Positions 60,945 to 64,000 of a stretch of DNA of 64,000 nucleotides are shown piece after piece; position 1 is the stretch's first letter, and each line of letters starts with the position of its first letter. A model generated the notes under the pieces. The model searched no databases and had not been told where the DNA came from. It worked only from the letters and a program-made list of their open reading frames with translations. A program made the translations under genes and the position numbers. The stretch is from Butyricicoccus_A sp963601915 (lineage in GTDB: Bacteria; Bacillota; Clostridia; Oscillospirales; Butyricicoccaceae), in NCBI GenBank assembly GCA_963601915.1, contig CAVCGL010000002.1, positions 177,546-241,545 on the forward strand. Direction: 5' to 3'.

Positions 60945-62630
60945 ATGCTGAGCCTGCTTCACATTGAGAATATTGCAATCATTGAACAGGCGGACATTGT
61001 CTTGCAGCCGGGATTTACCGTGCTGACGGGTGAGACAGGCGCCGGAAAATCTATCATCATTGATTCGATTGGCGCGATTTTGGGACAGCGCACCAGCCGC
61101 GAGCTCATTCGCAACGGCGCAAAAAAAGGCTTTGTCAGTGCGGTGTTTGAAGATATTCCGCCGGCTTTGAAACACCAGCTGGAAGAATTGGGACTGGATA
61201 CCGAAGAGGACGGAACCGTCCGCATTCAGCGCGAACTATCCGCGGAAGGACGCAGCGTGTGCCGCGTCAATATGCGCCCTGTATCTGCTTCTGTGCTCAA
61301 GACGCTGAGTTCGTATTTGATTAACATTCACGGGCAGCATGATGGACAAAAGCTGATGCAGGAAGAGTATCACATTGACTTTCTGGACAGTTTTTTTGAG
61401 GCGGAACCATTGCTGGAGCAGTTTCGGCCGATGTACGCCAAGCTGCATACGCTGCGCAGCAAAATCCGTGAGCTGGAAAAGAGCGGACAGCAGCGCGAAC
61501 AGCGCATTGACATGCTGCGATACCAGATGGAAGAAATCGCGGCGGCAGAGCTAAAGGCAGGAGAAGAAGAGAGCTTAACGGAACGGCGACAGTTTTTTGA
61601 AAACGCCGGACAATTGGCATATTCCCTGCAGGCGGCCAGCAAGCTGCTCTCCGGTAACGAAGAAGACGAAGGCGCGATGGACTTGCTGTCCCGCGCAGCG
61701 GATGAACTGACAGATGTAGCGACGCTGTCTCAAGATCTGAACAACCTGTCACAGAAAGCAGAGGAAATCCGGTATCAAGTAGAGGATCTGGCGGCATCGG
61801 TTGCGATGCTCGCGGCAGATGTTGATTTTTCGCCACAGGAGCGCGATGCGGTCGAAGAGCGTTTGGATACCATTTACCGCCTGCGCCGCAAGTATGGCGC
61901 GACGGTTGAAGAAGTGCTTGCGTACTATGATAAGGCGTCCAAAGAGCTGGGAGAGCTGGAAAATGCAGACGACCGCAAGGATGAAATGATGGAAGAATAC
62001 CATCAGACCCTGACAAAAGCGCGGGAAATTGCCGGTGAGCTGTCCAAACGCCGTCGTCAAGCGGCAGAATTGTTAGAAGCAAAGATTGTCGAGCAGCTGA
62101 AGGATTTGGATATGCCGAAAGTGCGTATCAGCATTCAGGTGTCCAGCCAAACCAAGCTCAATCCGCACGGCATGGACGAGGTTCGTTTCTTGATTTCTAC
62201 CAATCCGGGCGAACCGGTTAAGCCGTTGTCTAAGATTGCATCGGGCGGCGAGCTGTCCCGCATCATGCTTGCGATAAAAAATGTCTTGACGCAGACGGAA
62301 GATGTGGGTACACTTATTTTTGATGAGATTGATACCGGTGTCAGCGGCAGAGCAGCGCAGAAGATCGCGCTCAAGCTGGGCGAAATCTCGCGCAGAAAGC
62401 AAACGCTGTGCGTCACGCATTTGCCGCAGCTGGCAGCGATGGGCGATCATCATTTGCTGATCAAAAAATCCCTGTCAGAGGAATATACATTTACGGATGT
62501 ATTCAATCTCAGTGAAGAAGAACGTGTGGGTGAGCTGGCGCGAATGCTGTCCGGAGACGCCATCACCGAGCTTTCCATGCAAAATGCTGCCGAACTTTTA
62601 GAACGGGCAGCGGCAAACAAGAAAAAGTAA
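60945..62630 (+). CDS. recN: DNA repair protein RecN
   Basis: A 561-residue SMC-like ATPase for double-strand break repair. Walker A is GETGAGKSII near the N-terminus, a long coiled coil fills the middle (about 150-370), and the signature and Walker B lie at the C-terminus (SGGELSRIMLAIK, TLIFDEIDTGVSG). Length is typical. GAGGTG precedes the ATG. Confidence 0.96.
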   Translation: MLSLLHIENIAIIEQADIVLQPGFTVLTGETGAGKSIIIDSIGAILGQRTSRELIRNGAKKGFVSAVFEDIPPALKHQLEELGLDTEEDGTVRIQRELSAEGRSVCRVNMRPVSASVLKTLSSYLINIHGQHDGQKLMQEEYHIDFLDSFFEAEPLLEQFRPMYAKLHTLRSKIRELEKSGQQREQRIDMLRYQMEEIAAAELKAGEEESLTERRQFFENAGQLAYSLQAASKLLSGNEEDEGAMDLLSRAADELTDVATLSQDLNNLSQKAEEIRYQVEDLAASVAMLAADVDFSPQERDAVEERLDTIYRLRRKYGATVEEVLAYYDKASKELGELENADDRKDEMMEEYHQTLTKAREIAGELSKRRRQAAELLEAKIVEQLKDLDMPKVRISIQVSSQTKLNPHGMDEVRFLISTNPGEPVKPLSKIASGGELSRIMLAIKNVLTQTEDVGTLIFDEIDTGVSGRAAQKIALKLGEISRRKQTLCVTHLPQLAAMGDHHLLIKKSLSEEYTFTDVFNLSEEERVGELARMLSGDAITELSMQNAAELLERAAANKKK

Positions 62631-62677
62631 CCGGATCATCGGTTTGCTTATAAACAAACAGAAAGGGTTTCAAAACG

Positions 62678-63904
62678 ATGTCACAAGTTTACGAAGAACT
62701 TCAGGCACGTGGCTTAATTGCCCAGTGCACAAACGAGGAAAAAGTCCGCGATCTGCTGGATAACCATCAGACGGCATTCTATATTGGTTTTGATGCAACA
62801 GCTGATTCGCTGCATGTCGGCCACTTCCTGCAGCTGGTTGTTATGTCCCGCTTGCAGAAGGCTGGCCATCATCCGATTGCCCTCATCGGCGGCGGTACAA
62901 CCATGATCGGCGACCCGACTGGCAAGACGGATATGCGCAAGATGCTGACCAAGGAGCAGATCGATCACAACGCAGAGTGCTTCCGCAAGCAGATGCGCAG
63001 ACTGGTTGATTTTGACAACGGCAAAGCAACCATGCTCAACAACGCAGATTGGATTCTGAAGTTCAATTACATGGACTTCCTGCGCGAGGTAGGCGTTCAT
63101 TTCTCTGTCAACCGTATGCTGACGGCTGAATGCTTCAAGACCCGCCTGGAAAAGGGTCTGAGCTTTATCGAGTTCAACTACATGCTGCTGCAGAGCTACG
63201 ATTTCCTGCATCTGTACCGCACCAAGGGCTGCCATTTGGAGCTGGGCGGCGATGACCAGTGGTCCAACATCATCAACGGTGCTGATCTGATTCGTCGTGT
63301 AGATGGCAAGGACGATGCATATGGCCTGACCTTCACGCTGCTGACCACCTCGGAAGGCAAGAAGATGGGCAAGACCGAAAAGGGCGCCGTATGGCTTGAT
63401 CCGGAAAAGACTTCTCCGTATGAGTTCTTCCAGTACTGGAGAAACATCAATGATGCGGATGTAATCCGTGTCATGAAGATGCTGACCTTTATGTCTCTGG
63501 AAGAAATTGCAGAGTATGAAAAGCTGGAAGGCGCTGGCCTGAATAAGGCTAAGGAGCGTCTGGCATACGAAATCACTGCCATGGTTCACGGCAAGGAAGA
63601 GGCAGAGAAGGCAATGAACGCCGCAAAGGCTGCATTCTCCGGTGGTGCTTCTGCTGATATGCCGACCACCGCTCTTACCGCAGAGGATCTGACTGACGGC
63701 AAAATCGGTGCTATGGATCTGCTGGTAAAGACCGGCTTAGTGAAGTCTAAGAGCGAAGCGCGCCGCACCATTCAGCAGGGCGGTTTGACCATCAATGATG
63801 AGAAGGTCACCGATGTTTATGCTGACTACGGCGCAGATGCATTTGCCGGAGAGGGCATGATTATCCGCAAGGGTAAGAAATCTTTCCGCAAGGTAACGCT
63901 GTAA
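62678..63904 (+). CDS. tyrS: Tyrosyl-tRNA synthetase
   Basis: A 408-residue class I synthetase. The HIGH-type motif is HVGHF (in DSLHVGHFLQL) and the KMSKS-type motif is KKMGKTEKGAVW. The tyrosine-binding part has YDFLHLYRTKGCHLELGGDDQW. A C-terminal S4 domain runs from about 340 to 405. No T-box leader was seen upstream. The gene is followed by what looks like half a terminator and an IS end. Confidence 0.96.
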   Translation: MSQVYEELQARGLIAQCTNEEKVRDLLDNHQTAFYIGFDATADSLHVGHFLQLVVMSRLQKAGHHPIALIGGGTTMIGDPTGKTDMRKMLTKEQIDHNAECFRKQMRRLVDFDNGKATMLNNADWILKFNYMDFLREVGVHFSVNRMLTAECFKTRLEKGLSFIEFNYMLLQSYDFLHLYRTKGCHLELGGDDQWSNIINGADLIRRVDGKDDAYGLTFTLLTTSEGKKMGKTEKGAVWLDPEKTSPYEFFQYWRNINDADVIRVMKMLTFMSLEEIAEYEKLEGAGLNKAKERLAYEITAMVHGKEEAEKAMNAAKAAFSGGASADMPTTALTAEDLTDGKIGAMDLLVKTGLVKSKSEARRTIQQGGLTINDEKVTDVYADYGADAFAGEGMIIRKGKKSFRKVTL

Positions 63905-63915
63905 TATTGAAAAAT

Positions 63916-63927
63916 AAGATGCCGCTC
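63916..63927 (+). terminator. Possible left arm of an interrupted tyrS terminator
   Basis: AAGATGCCGCTC stands 12 bases after the stop codon but no complementary arm follows. A similar GATGCCGCT arm forms the hairpin after oapA. The other arm may lie beyond the IS element outside the window. Confidence 0.35.
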
Positions 63928-63936
63928 TTCCCAAAA

Positions 63937-64000
63937 TGAAGTGACCCCCATTTGTTAGACAAAAATAAAAATTAAGCGATCTGAACGGTATGAATCCTGT
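63937..64000. mobile_element. Probable terminal part of an IS3-family-like insertion sequence
   Basis: TGAAGTGACCCCCATTTGTTAGACA matches the look of IS3/IS150-type terminal inverted repeats in Firmicutes (TGAAGTG followed by a C-run and TTAGACA). Only 64 bases are visible, with no transposase. The element, if real, extends beyond the window. Family assignment is from memory of such ends and not from a search. Confidence 0.45.

Noticed and set aside
62600..62677. T-box leader before tyrS
   Set aside because: Too short, no specifier or antiterminator (GGTGG) element seen.
1..64000. CRISPR arrays, tRNA or rRNA genes, prophage
   Set aside because: No regularly spaced repeats, tRNA-like cloverleaf sequences, rRNA stretches or phage structural genes were seen on either strand.

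Overview
The window reads as a chromosomal segment of an anaerobic, probably spore-forming member of the Clostridia (Firmicutes) of moderate GC. Within that class an Oscillospirales/Butyricicoccaceae-like gut commensal would fit, but this placement is inference. The support is a complete spoIIIA operon (spoIIIAA to spoIIIAH), an Nfn-type electron-bifurcating transhydrogenase, FabK instead of FabI, strong AGGAGG ribosome-binding sites, many housekeeping-type TTGACA/TATAAT promoters with 17-bp spacers, and B. subtilis-like gene order from spoIIIA through nusB, xseAB, ispA, dxs, tlyA, argR and recN. No tRNA, rRNA, CRISPR array or prophage was seen. The only mobile-element trace is a probable IS end at the extreme right.

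Layout. 1-17100: RseC-like protein, DUF5685-like protein, DnaJ-like protein and a small membrane protein, then the conserved run yicC-remA-gmk-rpoZ-coaBC-priA-def-fmt-rsmB-rlmN-prpC-prkC-rsgA-thiN and a TSCPD protein, mostly overlapping or tightly spaced and closed by a strong terminator. 17101-26060: separate units for a class I aminotransferase, purB, an ABC exporter pair and secD-secF. 26124-33485: a frameshifted nrdR, a FabK-like flavoprotein, fruK, a two-gene unit of unknown function (a putative glycosyltransferase-like protein and a Ser/Tyr-rich protein), an orphan membrane protein and a DEAD-box helicase. 33566-42769: the fatty-acid locus, with fabD divergent from fabH-fabK-fabG-fabF-accB-fabZ-accC-accD-accA-acpP. 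42834-46050: an XRE regulator facing away from a small unknown gene, then nfnA-nfnB. 46345-51526: spoIIIA operon and an Asp23/Gls24 protein. 51650-63904: nusB, a TsaD-like paralogue, xseA, xseB, ispA, the large OLE noncoding RNA, its membrane partner OapA, dxs, tlyA, nadK, argR, recN and tyrS.

How the genes work together. The left operon couples nucleotide/CoA supply, replication restart, translation initiation and rRNA modification with a PASTA kinase/phosphatase pair. The fab/acc operon holds the malonyl-CoA and elongation machinery; a 14-base sequence shared by the fabH promoter region and the promoter of the distant FabK-like gene suggests common control. The right operon joins isoprenoid precursor synthesis (ispA, dxs) with DNA repair (xseAB, recN), the usual setting of OLE RNA.

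Most notable items: the OLE RNA/OapA locus with its own promoter and terminator; the unexplained Ser/Tyr-rich protein with a possible glycosyltransferase; the shared candidate fatty-acid operator; the single-base frameshift in nrdR; and an IS-like end apparently placed inside the tyrS terminator.
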